DNA from: Sphingobacteriaceae bacterium
GTDB taxonomy: Bacteria > Bacteroidota > Bacteroidia > B-17B0 > Aurantibacillaceae
Direction of reading: 5' to 3'
Length of the DNA stretch: 64,000 nucleotides
NCBI GenBank assembly: GCA_016709575.1
Contig: JADJMM010000004.1
Span: 1-64,000, forward strand
Position numbers and translations under genes: made by a program. Below are positions 39,237 to 49,961 of this stretch, one piece after another. The notes beneath the pieces are model-generated. The model was not told the DNA's origin. It saw only the letters and a program-made list of their open reading frames with translations, and made no database searches. The first letter of the stretch is position 1; each line of letters starts with the position of its first letter.

Positions 39237-39657
39237 TCAATAATTTGAGCGCTAAGGTAACGATTATTTTGATTGTGATTTATGATTATGCTCAGATACG
39301 AAATTGGCAAAAAGGTCTCTGCTAAATCTGGCCATTCGATAAAACAATAGTTTCCACTTTCAATGTATTCTTCCAAACCTAAATCAAATAATTCCTCCGC
39401 ATCAACTACACGGTAAAAATCGAAATGATAAATTTTTCCTTTTGGAAATTGGTACTCATTAACTATAGAGTAAGTTGGACTACTAAAATTATCTTTTGAA
39501 CCTAAGGACTTACAAAGCTCTTTAATGAGAGTGGTTTTCCTGCTCCCATCTCAGCATCGAAAGTAAATACTTTTATATCGCCGGCAAACTCAATTAATTT
39601 TTCGCAAGCCTCAGGCAATTTTGAAATGTCACTTATGTCAAGCTCAAGCTTTGCCAA
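39233..39657 (-). CDS. tsaE: tRNA threonylcarbamoyladenosine biosynthesis protein TsaE (one frameshift)
   Basis: About 141 residues, hidden by a frameshift near 39535 where GGAGCAGGAAAACC needs one more A to read GAGKTTLIKEL. Walker A (EMGAGKT), then SSPTYSIVNEYQF, IYHFDFYRV, and CFIEWPDLAETFLP (family ExWP motif) identify TsaE, the ATPase partner of TsaB/TsaD that makes t6A37 in tRNAs reading ANN codons. The start is taken as TTG 39657 because no ATG lies in frame between it and the PorX stop. Its stop overlaps the next gene by 4 bp (GTGA), and porX ends at its start, so all three are co-transcribed. Confidence 0.85.
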
Positions 39658-39659
39658 TT

Positions 39660-41215
39660 TTATTTTGCTGTAAGAGTAATGTATGGAATAATCATTTCTT
39701 CCAGACTAATTCCGCCGTGCTGAAAAGTACCACGATAATAATTTACATAGTAATTGAAGTTATTCGGGTAAGCGAAAAATCTATCTTCCTTCGCAAAAAT
39801 AAATCGTGAGCTTGGATGTAATTTTGGTAAGAACGCATCACTCGGGTTTTTAATTTCGAAAACTTCTTTAGCATTATAATCTAAAGCCTTCCCTTGTTTG
39901 TAACGTAGATTCGTATTTACGTTTTATCACCTAACACTTTTGTCGGCTCTTTTACGTGAACAGTTCCGTGATCGGTTGTAATAACAATTTTTACTTTTTT
40001 ATCAGCCAAATGCTTTATGATATCCATTAAAGGTGAATGTTCAATCCACGATAACGTAATACTTCTGTAAGCCGGTTCGTCATCTGCTAATTCACGAATC
40101 ACTTCCATTTCGGTGCGGGCGTGACTCAACATATCCACGAAATTGTAAACAATAACGTTTAATTTATTCTGAAGGAGATTATTAATATTATCCGCTAATT
40201 TTTTTCCAGCTGCGTGATTAGTAATTTTATTGTAACTAAATTTTATATCCTTACCCAAACGTTTTAATTGCGCTTGCATGTAATCTTCCTCATGCATATT
40301 CTTTCCGCCTTCATCTTCATCATTTAACCACCATTCTTTATGACGTTTCTCCATTTCACTTGGCATTAAACCGCTGAATAAAGCATTACGTGCATATTGC
40401 GTGGCGGTTGGCAAAATACTGCAATACAATTCTTCATTCTCTATTTTAAAATAATCTTGGATAATGGGTTGAATAATTTTCCATTGGTCGTAACGTAAAT
40501 TATCAATCACCAATAAAAAAACATTTTCATTTTTTTCCAATTCAGGCATGAATTTGTTTTTCAAAAGGGTGTGACTCATAGTTGGAGCGTTGGCATCTTT
40601 GCCATTTAACCAATTCACATAACTTTTTTCAACGAATTTAAAGAACTGAGTATTCGCATCAGCCTTCTGCATTTTCAAAACTTCAAGCATACTCTTGTCT
40701 TGAGCTTTGTCCATCTCCAATTCCCAATAAACAATTTTTTTGAAGACTTCTTTCCATTCGTCCCAACTCAAATTATCACTTAAAGTCATTCCAATATTTC
40801 CAAACTCTTTGCGGTATTCGGTATTGGTTTTATCAGATACTAAACGTTTGTTATCTAAAGTCTTTTTAAGTGCTAAAATTATTTGGTTTGGATTAACAGG
40901 TTTAATTAAATAATCTGCAATTTTTCCGCCAATAGCATCATCCATAATATGCTCTTCTTCACTTTTTGTAATCATGATGACAGGTAAATCCGAACGCAAT
41001 TGTTTTATTTTGGTAAGGGTTTCTAAACCGCTAATCCCAGGCATATTTTCATCTAATAAAACAGCATTTATGTTTCGGTTTTCACGAACTATATCAAGGG
41101 CTTCATCACCACTCACCGCTGTGATTACATCATAACCTTTACCGGTTAAGAATAAAATATGGGGCTTTAATAGCTCCATTTCATCATCGGCCCAAAGAAT
41201 TGTATTTTTTTCCAT
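39660..41215 (-). CDS. porX: T9SS response regulator PorX with PglZ domain (one frameshift)
   Basis: About 518 residues. Receiver domain (1-120) with Asp10/Asp11, phospho-acceptor Asp55 in LLDENMPG and Lys in YLIKPVNP, then a linker and a PglZ / alkaline-phosphatase-type domain (LLVIDNLRYDQWKII, SILPTATQYARNALFSG, VVYNFVDMLSHAR region, VITTDHGTVHV). Known: PorX works with PorY to control T9SS gene expression, and its PglZ domain has phosphodiesterase activity. The frame breaks near 39920; the C-terminal HGGISLEEMIIPYITLTAK then follows and matches the family ending. Stop at 39660, at the start of tsaE. Confidence 0.93.
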
Positions 41216-41243
41216 AAATTGTTTATTACCTTTACAATATTAC

Positions 41244-41271
41244 GTAGTAAAGATAGAATTATTGTAGTAAA
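41244..41271. promoter_or_regulatory. Two direct GTAGTAAA boxes between divergent porX and HD gene
   Basis: GTAGTAAA at 41244-41251 and 41264-41271, 20 bp apart, in the 77-bp divergent gap. Read leftward they are TTTACTAC and lie around the -7-like TATCTTTA of porX. An operator is possible, but only the repeats are seen. Confidence 0.3.
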
Positions 41272-41292
41272 CGTAATTATTTATGGTTTTTT

Positions 41293-42522
41293 ATGCCAGT
41301 ATTTAAAAGCAAAATAATAAACGACCCTATTTATGGTTTTGTGACCATACAAGATGAGATTATTGATGCGCTTATCAATCACCCCTACTTTCAACGTTTA
41401 CGACGAATAAAGCAATTAGGTTTAACTAATTTAGTTTATCCAGGGGCATTACATACACGTTTTCATCATGCTATTGGCGCCATGCATTTAATGAGTGAGG
41501 CCTTGCAGGTTTTAAAAGGTAAAGATGTGGAGATTAGTTCAGATGAAAGTCGCGGTGCTTTAATTGCTATTTTATTGCACGATATTGGTCACGGTCCGTT
41601 TTCACATTCATTAGAACACAGCATTGTAAGAGGCATTAATCACGAGGTGATTTCCTCTTTATTGATGGATGATTTAAATAAAGAATTTAAAGGGAAATTA
41701 TCTTTAGCCATTAAAATATTCAACAACAAATACGAAAAGAAATTTTTGCATCAATTGGTGAGTTCGCAATTGGATATGGACCGCCTCGATTATTTAAAAC
41801 GCGATAGTTTTTTTACAGGCGTTAGCGAAGGTATTATTAGCAGCGACCGCATCATCAAAACCTTAAATGTGGTGAAAGATAATTTGGTAGTGGAAGCAAA
41901 AGGAATTTATAGTATTGAGAAATTTTTGATTTCTCGTCGCTTAATGTATTGGCAAGTGTATTTACACAAAACAGTTTTAAGTGCTGAAAATTTATTGATC
42001 AATATTTTAAAACGCGCCAAAGAATTAAGCAGTTCAAAAAACAAATTATTTGCAACCCCTGCTTTCGCATTGTTTTTAGAAAACGATTTTAAAAAAGAAG
42101 ATTTCTTAAATAAACCTGAGTTACTTCAGAAATTTGCTCAATTAGATGATTACGATGTAATGGCCTCTGTAAAAGCTTGGACTGAAAGCGAAGATTTTAT
42201 TTTAAGTACACTTTGTAAAAACATGCTCGACCGGAATTTGTATAAAATAGAATTACAAACTGAAGCCATTGCTACTTCCCACAAAAATAATTTGATTGAT
42301 AAAGCTGTAAAAAAATACTAAATCACCCGTAAAGAAGCTTCTTATTTTGTTTTCTCTGAATCAGTAAATAACAGCGCTTATAACAACAGCGATCACGGTA
42401 TTAATATCCTTTACAGCAATGGCAAAACAGTTGATGTAGCCACTGCTAGCGACTTATTAAATATACAGGCTTTGAGTCAACCTGTGACTAAGCATTACAT
42501 TTGTTATCCTAAAGATTTGTAA
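41293..42522 (+). CDS. HD-domain phosphohydrolase (COG1078-like) with an in-frame stop near the 3' end
   Basis: 342 residues to a TAA at 42319-42321; the same frame stays open to 42522 and would add 67 residues (RKEASYFVFSESVNNSAYNN, ending HYICYPKDL). HD motif residues: LHTRFHHAIGAMHL and LLHDIGHGPFSHSLEH, typical of dGTPase-like COG1078 proteins, which bind metal and hydrolyse nucleotides. Close relatives are about 400 residues, matching the extended reading of 409. There is no homopolymer near the stop that an indel would fix, so it may be a substitution error, a real nonsense mutation or read-through. Cytosolic. Confidence 0.85.
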
Positions 42523-42524
42523 TT

Positions 42525-42555
42525 AAAAAAGCCCCACTTTTCAGTGAGGCTTTAA
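42525..42555 (-). terminator. Terminator between convergent genes
   Basis: On the minus strand AAGCCTCACT / AGTGGGGCTT forms a stem with one G-U pair followed by a T run; on the plus strand the stem has one mismatch. It fits best as terminator of the DUF6089 gene. Confidence 0.65.
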
Positions 42556-42567
42556 ATTTCCTTTTGA

Positions 42568-43512
42568 TTAGAACTTCGCACGAATCTTACGAACTCTTCT
42601 CTTAGAACGCTTTCCGAAGAAATGACCGTAACGACCACGATAGAATGAACTCTTACCACGAATTACATAACTGTAAGATAAGCTCATAGTCATATAAGAA
42701 TCTTTGTGAGAAGCATCTCCGCGTTTTTGTCCATCAAAACGAGGGGTGTTATTTGAATTCATAAAATAATAATAACCGCCTTCATCACCGCTAACAGGAC
42801 CTGTAGTACCTAATTCACCGCTTCTGTTTGACATGTCAGCTGTAGCTTTATTACCCGGAGTAGAAGTAGGATAATTACCGCTGATGTCATCTAAATAATC
42901 CGTGAAGGTTGTTCTCCAATTTAATTCCCATCCAATTCTATGTTTTTTCTCAAGAGTAAAATAGAAACCAACACCTAATGGAATATTTACACCAAATGGT
43001 TTATAAGCCACACCTTCTGTTTGTAAAGGACGAAGTTTAGTCCATGAACCTTGGTAAAATCCTTTTGGATTGCTGTAATAAGCGCCAATACCACCAAATA
43101 AATAAGCTCTGAAACCATTACGGTAACGGTAAGTATTTCCTAAGTCGTTATTCTCGTAAAAGAACCACTCGCCGGTGAAAGCTAAGTCGAACATATCGTT
43201 ACGGAAATTTAAATTACGGTAGCGGCGACCTAAATTGGTTGATAATTTATCATCACCTTCAATACGTAAATAATCAAATGCTAGTTTTAAAGATACTTTC
43301 GGACGCCATTTGTAACGGGCAAAAGCTCCTACATTCCAACGTGTTTTTGCCAACTTCATATCGGCAACAAAATCACGGCGGGCTTTTTCTTTCCCACCGA
43401 TATCACCTAAATATTGTGATGCGCCTAACGAAAATCCGTAATCCCACAACCATTGTGAATACGATGCGGAAAAACAAAAAACCAGAAAAAGAGCTAATAA
43501 TATTTTTTTCAT
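42568..43512 (-). CDS. DUF6089 / PorG-like outer-membrane beta-barrel protein
   Basis: A 314-residue protein. Signal peptide (MKKILLALFLVFCFSASYSQ), then the family pattern WDYGFSLGASQYLGDIGG, FARYKWRPKVSLKLAFDY, FRAYLFGGIGAYYSNPKG and IPLGVGFYFTLEKKHRIGWE, all barrel strands. Known of the family: DUF6089 includes PorG, an outer-membrane part of the T9SS in Porphyromonas and Flavobacterium. The central loop holds a Gly/Ser/Asn-rich insert (about 217-255), and the C-terminus is strongly basic (RGRYGHFFGKRSKRRVRKIR), unusual for a barrel end. Whether it is a true PorG or a paralogue is uncertain. Confidence 0.82.
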   Translation of the reverse strand: MKKILLALFLVFCFSASYSQWLWDYGFSLGASQYLGDIGGKEKARRDFVADMKLAKTRWNVGAFARYKWRPKVSLKLAFDYLRIEGDDKLSTNLGRRYRNLNFRNDMFDLAFTGEWFFYENNDLGNTYRYRNGFRAYLFGGIGAYYSNPKGFYQGSWTKLRPLQTEGVAYKPFGVNIPLGVGFYFTLEKKHRIGWELNWRTTFTDYLDDISGNYPTSTPGNKATADMSNRSGELGTTGPVSGDEGGYYYFMNSNNTPRFDGQKRGDASHKDSYMTMSLSYSYVIRGKSSFYRGRYGHFFGKRSKRRVRKIRAKF

Positions 43513-43590
43513 TACTTTGGTGACTTAACACACAAAAATAATGAAATTTTCTACATTTATACCAATTATTTTTTAAATATTTCTTCTCGT

Positions 43591-44538
43591 ATGGATAACC
43601 CGATTTGTAAGCTTTTTAACATAAAATACCCTCTTATTCAAGCTGGTATGATTTGGTGTAGTGGTTGGGAATTAGCCTCAGCCGTAAGTAACGCGGGCGG
43701 TTTAGGATTAATAGGTTCGGGATCGATGTATCCTGAGGTTTTGAGAGAGCAAATTCAGAAATGCAAAAAAGCCACTAACAAACCTTTTGGGGTTAATGTG
43801 CCTCTTTTATACCCCAATATTGAAGAACACATGAAAATTATTGTGGAAGAAGGGGTGAAAATTGTGTTTACAAGCGCCGGAAATCCTAAAACTTGGACGA
43901 ATCATTTAAAAGAAAGCGGGGTTACTGTTGTTCATGTGGTGAGTAATGTAAAGTTTTCTTTGAAATGTCAGGAAGCTGGCGTTGATGCCATAGTTGCAGA
44001 AGGTTTTGAGGCGGGTGGACATAACGGAAGAGAAGAAACAACTACTATAGTTTTAATTCCACAAGTACGAAAAGCTATTACCCTACCCTTAATTGCAGCA
44101 GGTGGAATTGGAACAGGTGCTGGAATGGCAGCGGCTTTTGCATTGGGTGCAGATGCAGTTCAAGTGGGAAGTAGATTTGTTACCACTCCTGAATCATCGG
44201 CACATCAAAATTTTAAAGATGCTGTGGTGAGAGCAAAAGAAGGTGATACCGTTTTAACTTTAAAACAATTAACGCCTGTACGATTAATAAAAAACGAATT
44301 CTATCAAAAAGTTTATGCCGCCGAACAACAAGGTGCCAGCCCTGAAAAAATTGCTGAAATTTTAGGAAGAGCCCGCGCTAAAAAAGGCATGTTTGAAGGT
44401 GATTTAACCGAAGGTGAATTAGAAATAGGTCAAATTAGCGGAGCAATTGATGCCATTAAACCCGCTGCCGAAATAGTTACTGAAATTATTACTGAGTTTA
44501 ATGCAACAACAGAACGATTAACTAAATTAAAGTTCTGA
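43591..44538 (+). CDS. Nitronate monooxygenase (2-nitropropane dioxygenase family)
   Basis: A 315-residue FMN-dependent TIM-barrel enzyme. N-terminal PLIQAGMIWCSGWELASAVS, phosphate-binding loops LIAAGGIGTGAGMAAAFALG and VQVGSRFVTTPESS, and the catalytic region EGFEAGGHNGREE are all present. Family members oxidise alkyl nitronates such as propionate 3-nitronate, with FMN and O2, a detoxification step; the FabK-type enoyl reductases share the fold, so substrate is not certain. Intact, full length. It lies 13 bp ahead of the M16 peptidase gene on the same strand. Confidence 0.87.
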   Translation: MDNPICKLFNIKYPLIQAGMIWCSGWELASAVSNAGGLGLIGSGSMYPEVLREQIQKCKKATNKPFGVNVPLLYPNIEEHMKIIVEEGVKIVFTSAGNPKTWTNHLKESGVTVVHVVSNVKFSLKCQEAGVDAIVAEGFEAGGHNGREETTTIVLIPQVRKAITLPLIAAGGIGTGAGMAAAFALGADAVQVGSRFVTTPESSAHQNFKDAVVRAKEGDTVLTLKQLTPVRLIKNEFYQKVYAAEQQGASPEKIAEILGRARAKKGMFEGDLTEGELEIGQISGAIDAIKPAAEIVTEIITEFNATTERLTKLKF

Positions 44539-44551
44539 TATTTGTACCTGC

Positions 44552-45789
44552 ATGATAAAGTTCGAGAAATTCAAATTAAAAAACGACTTAACAGTTATTG
44601 TTCATCAGGACAAAGCCTCGCCAATGGCTTGTGTAAATATTTTATACAATGTTGGCGCGCGCGATGAAGATGAAAGCAAAACCGGTTTCGCGCATTTGTT
44701 CGAACATTTAATGTTTGGCGGAAGTATTAATATTCCGAATTACGATGAACCTTTACAATTAGTGGGTGGCGAAAACAACGCCTTCACTACAAATGATATT
44801 ACGAATTACTATTGCACTGTTCCTGCCGAAAATTTAGAAACTGCTTTTTGGCTAGAGAGCGATCGTATGTTAAGTTTAGCTTTTACTGATAAAAGTTTAG
44901 AAGTTCAACGCAGCGTAGTTATTGAAGAATTTAAACAACGTTATTTAAATCAACCTTACGGAGATGTTTGGTTGTTGCTTCGTCCGCTTTGTTATCATGT
45001 TCACCCTTACAAATGGGCGACTATTGGAAAAGAAATTTCGCATATCGAAAATGCAACGATGGATGATGTGAAATCATTTTTCAAAACACATTATCATCCG
45101 GGTAATGCCATTATGGTTGTGACCGGAAATGTGGAATTAGAAAATGTAAAACAACTTTGCGCTAAATGGTTTGAACCCATTCCTGCAGTACAAAAATTAA
45201 AACGTAATTTACCGGTAGAACCAAAACAAACTGAAGCCGGAAAATTAACAGTTGAACGCGATGTGCCTGTAAGTTCTATTTACAAAGCTTATCACATGTG
45301 TTCCCGTTACGATAAAGAATATCATGCTTATGATTTGTTATCGGATATTTTATCGAGAGGAAATTCTTCGCGTTTGTATCACGCTTTGGTAAAAGACAAT
45401 CCTTTATTTTCTGAGATTAATGCTTATGTGATGGGAGATTTTGACAAAGGTTTATTTGTTGTCTCCGGAAAATTAAGTGAAGGGGTTGAAATGGAAATCG
45501 CCGAAAAAGCCATTTTAAAAGAATTAGAAAAAATAAAAACAGAATTAGTTTCAGAAACTGAATTACAGAAATGTAAAAATAAAGTGGAATCCAGTATCAC
45601 TTTTTCTGAGACTGATATTTTAAATAAAGCTACAAACTTAGCCATCTCTGAATTATTAGGTGATGCCGAATTAATTAATGAAGAAATTGGCAAATATCTA
45701 GCTGTAAATACAACAGACATTAAAAATGTTGCCAACAACATGCTCAACGAAACCAACTGCTCTACATTGTATTATTTAAAAAGAAATAA
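44552..45789 (+). CDS. M16 (insulinase-type) zinc peptidase, catalytic subunit (frameshift at the 3' end)
   Basis: About 412 residues. The inverted zinc motif HLFEH (His48, Glu51, His52) with the distal Glu in VVIEEFKQRY mark an active M16B peptidase; then HPYKWATIGKEISHIENATM and ERDVPVSSIYKAYHM. Read straight, the frame runs on into the next gene, because an A run at 45778-45782 is one base short; adding it gives YYLKKK-stop at 45787-45789, the usual family end. Probably a periplasmic or cytosolic processing protease; no signal peptide is seen. A second M16 protein without the zinc motif lies 2.8 kb downstream and is the likely partner. Confidence 0.88.
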
Positions 45790-45829
45790 ATTTCCAGTCT
45801 CTGTTTTTGGGATTTTTTTAAAAAAGGGG

Positions 45830-46778
45830 ATGGGAATAGATTCAATAAAAAAACGTCTGGCCGATTTAAAGTTTAACCCGGAAGTTATTTCGAGGTATAA
45901 CGAGTCGCATCGCTTTTATCATACTATTGAACATATTGTTGACATTCTTGAAAAAATTAAGTGAAAAAGGTTTAGATAGACATGACGAACTTTTTAGCTG
46001 CCGTTTTTCATGATATCGTTTACAATCCGAAATCCAATACCAATGAAGAAGATTCTGCTAACCTATTTATTAGCGAATCAAAAAACTTCTCTTACTTCCG
46101 ACCAAAAAGAGCACATCAAACAATTAATTTCGCTACTAAATCTCACAAACCAACCGTAAAATACTCGGGAAGAGTTTATTGCTGTTGATTTATCGGTGTT
46201 CGACGGCACTTTGGGACAATTAATAAAATACGAACAACAAATATTTAAAGAATTTCAATTTGTTGATTACAAAATTTATAAACCAAAACGTATTGAAGTC
46301 TTAAATCATTTTAATAAAGACGGAAAACTAAACGGTTTAATTGATTACGTGAATACCATTCAGCCGCACATTGCTGTTTTTGCAGGGAGTTTTAATCCTT
46401 TTCATAAAGGACATAATAACGTGTTACAAAAAGCAGAACGTTTATTTGATAAAGTAATTATTGCCTTTGGCAAAAACCCTGATAAAAAAGACCGCACTTG
46501 GCCGGTTCCGAATGTGATTGCATTTCACCAACAAGAAGAATACACAGGTTTACTTACCGATTTTATTGATTCTCTGTTATGACGTATAAGTTGTAAGAGG
46601 TTTACGCAACTCGACCGATTTCCAGTACGAACAAAATCAATATCGATACATTCAAGAATTAAAGCCTGATATTAAAATTGTAAATGTGTTTTGCGATAAA
46701 GAATTCGAACACATTAGTTCTTCAGGCATTCGCACCCTCGAAAAATTCAACAAACACAAGCAATATCTTTTAGACTAA
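45830..46778 (+). CDS. coaD: HD-phosphohydrolase - CoaD fusion (several frameshifts)
   Basis: About 316 residues when repaired. The N-terminal 180 residues match COG4339-type HD proteins (YNESHRFYHTIEHI, LAAVFHDIVYNPKSNTNEED, AVDLSVFDGTLGQLIKYEQ). The C-terminal 160 residues are phosphopantetheine adenylyltransferase (CoaD): FAGSFNPFHKGHNNVLQKAE, VRGLRNSTDFQYEQNQYRYI, HISSSGIRTLEKF. CoaD converts ATP and 4-phosphopantetheine to dephospho-CoA and PPi. Frame breaks near 45963, 46005, 46075, 46165 and 46585 fall in A/T runs. The ATG at 45830 begins a free-standing start (MGIDSIKKRLADLKFNP). The role of the HD half is unknown. Confidence 0.8.
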
Positions 46779-46782
46779 AAAG

Positions 46783-48613
46783 ATGAACAGAGGTTTTGCT
46801 AAAGACAAATTTAATCTGTTTTACTTCGTTGCCTTTGCAATTGCTTTTTTAATTGTACTAATCCGTTGCATCAACGTTCCCTTTGCTCACGATGAAGTCG
46901 CTACGTTTTATTATTACATTCAGTCTGAACAATTTCTGCCATTCTTATCGCACGTTGATGCGAACGGTCATTTTTTTAAATAGCTTTTTTAGGTTGGATC
47001 AGTTTTAAATTATTTGGTTCGTCCGTTCTTGCCCTACGCCTACCCTGCTTATTTGCATTTTTAGTTTTAGGTTATGGCGTTTACAAACATTGTCAGACTT
47101 TAAACAATACCCTTGCCAAAATACTTTTAACTACGGCTTTTGTTCTATCGTTTAACATCATCAATTTTTATTCGTTATGCAGAGGTTATGGTTTATCCAT
47201 TTCGTTTTTGGTTTTGGCTTTGTATTATTTCTTCAATTATTTACAGAATTCAAAGTTTAGTTACGCATTAAAGTTTGTTCTATTCGCTCAAATTGCATTG
47301 TGTGCCAATTTAACTCTGGTATTTACACTTTTAATCGCCACGGGAATAATGATGTTGTTCCAAATTAAAAGCAAACAACTATTCAGTATTAAAAATCTTT
47401 TATTGTTAGCTATAAACTTTGGATTAGTTTTCTTTTGGGTGAAATACGCCTTTTTATTTACAAGAAAACGGTGCCTTATATTACGGCAGCGGTAATCACA
47501 GTTACTGGAAAACCACTTTCGAATCGTTATTAGATACTGTTTTTCATAAAACATATTGCCGTTTATGTTGTCACTTTAATTTCCTTCGCGGTTCTGCTTG
47601 TCTTTTGGTGCATTCAGCTCTTTAAACACAAATTGAAATTTTTAAGTGGCAGTAAATTTGGATTAAGTTTTTTTATGCTTTTATCCTTGATTGCAGCTTT
47701 CTATTTTCTAAAATTATTCTTCCACGTCAATTACCCTGAAGACCGCACCGGTTTATTCTTTTACATTTTGTTTATTTTATCCATCGCGTTTTTATTGGAT
47801 GAGTTCGAATTAAAACCATTTCTTGCTTTTTCTATTTTCCCACTCTATTTCTTCGTTCACTTCGCCTTAAACATTAACTTCAGTAAACACGCCTGGGGAT
47901 TTTATGAAACTATGCCAAAGGAATTCTTTGATATTCTTTTAGCTGAGCAGAAAAAGACGCCCCGTTCCATTTCTATTGGCGGTCACCGCGTTTTGGAATT
48001 ATTTTTCTCCTTCTACAATTATAACAGCGAAGAAAAACTAAATCACATGATGCCGCCCGAACTTATGAGCATGAATTGTGATTATTACGTGACCTGGAAA
48101 AAAGATAAGCCCTATTACGATAAATACTATACCGAAATAGCCACTGCCAAATATTGGAACATGGTTTTATTGAAACGCAAAGTAGATATTGAACGCGAAT
48201 TTGTATTTGAGAATAACGAAGCCAAAGAGTTTAAAGGTGCTGACGAATATTGTTCCTTCTACGAAAAAATTGACACTACCTTTATTTCTAAAGATCCTAT
48301 AATGGCGGAGTTTGATATTAGTATTTCAAATGCGCCTGTTCCATTAAATGCCTTTTTAGTTTTACAAGTGGATGTCGACGGAAAATCTCAATACTTCCGT
48401 CGTACCGCTTTAAATTGGATGAAATACGATTGGAACGATACCAGACATTTTAAAACAAGCATTCAAACGGATTCACTTCCATTACAAAAATGCAGGTTAG
48501 TGGCCTTTTTGTGGAATATTGAGAAAAAAGAAATTACCTTTAAACTAAATAGTTTGAAGCTATACCATTTAAAAGCAGAAGGCATTAACGAAGTTTCAAA
48601 AGCAATAGAGTAA
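46783..48613 (+). CDS. GT-C-like polytopic membrane protein (several frameshifts)
   Basis: About 610 residues with roughly 10-11 TM helices followed by a soluble C-terminal domain (about 380-610). The first loop after TM1 reads NVPFAHDEVATFYYYIQS, the acidic D-E motif expected of GT-C glycosyltransferases (PMT/ArnT type). Frame breaks near 46980, 47460 and 47550, all in T or A runs. The C-terminal soluble part ends KAEGINEVSKAIE. It starts 5 bp after the HD-CoaD stop and ends 3 bp before the second M16 gene. Donor and acceptor unknown. Confidence 0.7.
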
Positions 48614-48615
48614 TT

Positions 48616-49897
48616 ATGATAGACAGAACTATAGCCCCCGAATTTAAAACCATTGATAAAATTGATATCATTAACGCTAGTGAACAATTTTTAGATAATG
48701 GTGTCCCTGTTTACAGCATTAATGTTGGCTCACAAGAATTAACGAAAGTTGAATTTGTATTTAGTGCGGGCATGTATTATCAAAACCGTACGCTTTTAGC
48801 TTCTACGACTAATACTTTATTGGAAGCAGGCACAACAAAACGTAACGCTTTACAATTATCGGAGCATATTGATTTTTTTGGTTCGTTTTTAGAGTTGGAA
48901 GTTGGTCAGGATTATTCTTCGGTTACTATTTATTCTTTAAATAAATATTTAAACGAGAGTTTAGCTTTTGCTGAAGAAATTCTAAAAGATTCTATTTTTC
49001 CTCAAAGCGAAATTGATATTCATTTAGCCAACCGTAAACAAAAACATTTAATTAACTCCGGAAAAGTAAGTCATTTAGCGAGACGAAAATTTTCTGAACT
49101 ATTATTTGGCGAGAAACATCCTTACGGAATTGATGCCAAGACCGAAGATTTCGATACTTTAAAACGTGCCGACATTTTAGATTTTTATAAAAATCATTAC
49201 AGTTTTAAAAATTGTTTTGTTGTAGTGGCAGGAAATTTACCGAAAGACCTTCATACCGTTTTAAATAATCACTTCGGAAAAGATAACTGGGGAAGTGCTT
49301 CGCCTGCAAAGCAAAGCTTCCCAAAATAACTACAACCACTCAGCAAAAACATTTAGTTGAGAAAAACGATGCTATACAATCTGCCATTCGCATTGGTCGT
49401 GTATTATTTAATAAAACGCATGAAGATTATTTTAAATTTCAAGTATTGAATACAATTCTTGGCGGGTATTTTGGTTCGCGTTTAATGGCGAACATCCGTG
49501 AAGATAAAGGTTACACATACGGTATTGGCTCAGGCTTGACGTCCTTAGTGAACTCAGGTTATTTTTATATCAGTACCGAAGTTGGTGCTGATGTAACTAA
49601 GAATGCCTTAGAAGAAATTTACAAAGAGATAAAAATTCTTCGTGATGATTTAGTAAGCGTTGAAGAATTAGAAACGGTACGCAATTATATTTTAGGTCAG
49701 TTTTACGTAGTGTTGACGGTCCTTTTGCTTTAGCAGAGAAATTTATTTCTGTAAAAGAATTTGGTTTAGATTACAGTTATTACGCGAACTATTTTAAAGC
49801 CGTAAAAGAAGTAACTCCAAAAGATTTACGCGATTTAGCCAATAAATACCTCCAAGAAAAAGATTTGATTGAGTGCGTGGCGGGCCCTTCGGCGTAG
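48616..49897 (+). CDS. M16 peptidase-like protein, inactive partner subunit (two frameshifts)
   Basis: About 426 residues. The position of the zinc motif reads NTLLEAGTTKRNALQ with no HxxEH, so it cannot be the catalytic subunit. It keeps the substrate-loop signature NIREDKGYTYGIGSGL of the R/Y subunit that pairs with an active M16B subunit. Frame breaks near 49325 and 49705. The last codons (GPSA-stop) lie inside a REP-like sequence, suggesting the original end was changed. The catalytic subunit at 44552 is likely its partner; both should form a heterodimer. Confidence 0.83.
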
Positions 49898-49912
49898 CTC
49901 AGGATGACAATT
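49881..49912. repeat. REP-like element overlapping the end of the M16 gene
   Basis: CCCTTCGGCGTAGCTCAGG followed by ATGACA resembles the widespread Bacteroidota interspersed sequence ending CTCAGGATGACA. It supplies the last codons of the M16 gene. Confidence 0.45.
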
Positions 49913-49961
49913 TAGTTTGTAGTTAGGCAACAAAAATACTTTAGCTTTTCAGAACTAGGCT

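Noticed and set aside
44552..45964. M16 peptidase fused to an HD domain
   Set aside because: The fusion depends on an A run one base short; with it restored the peptidase ends at its family-typical YYLKKK and the next gene has its own ATG.
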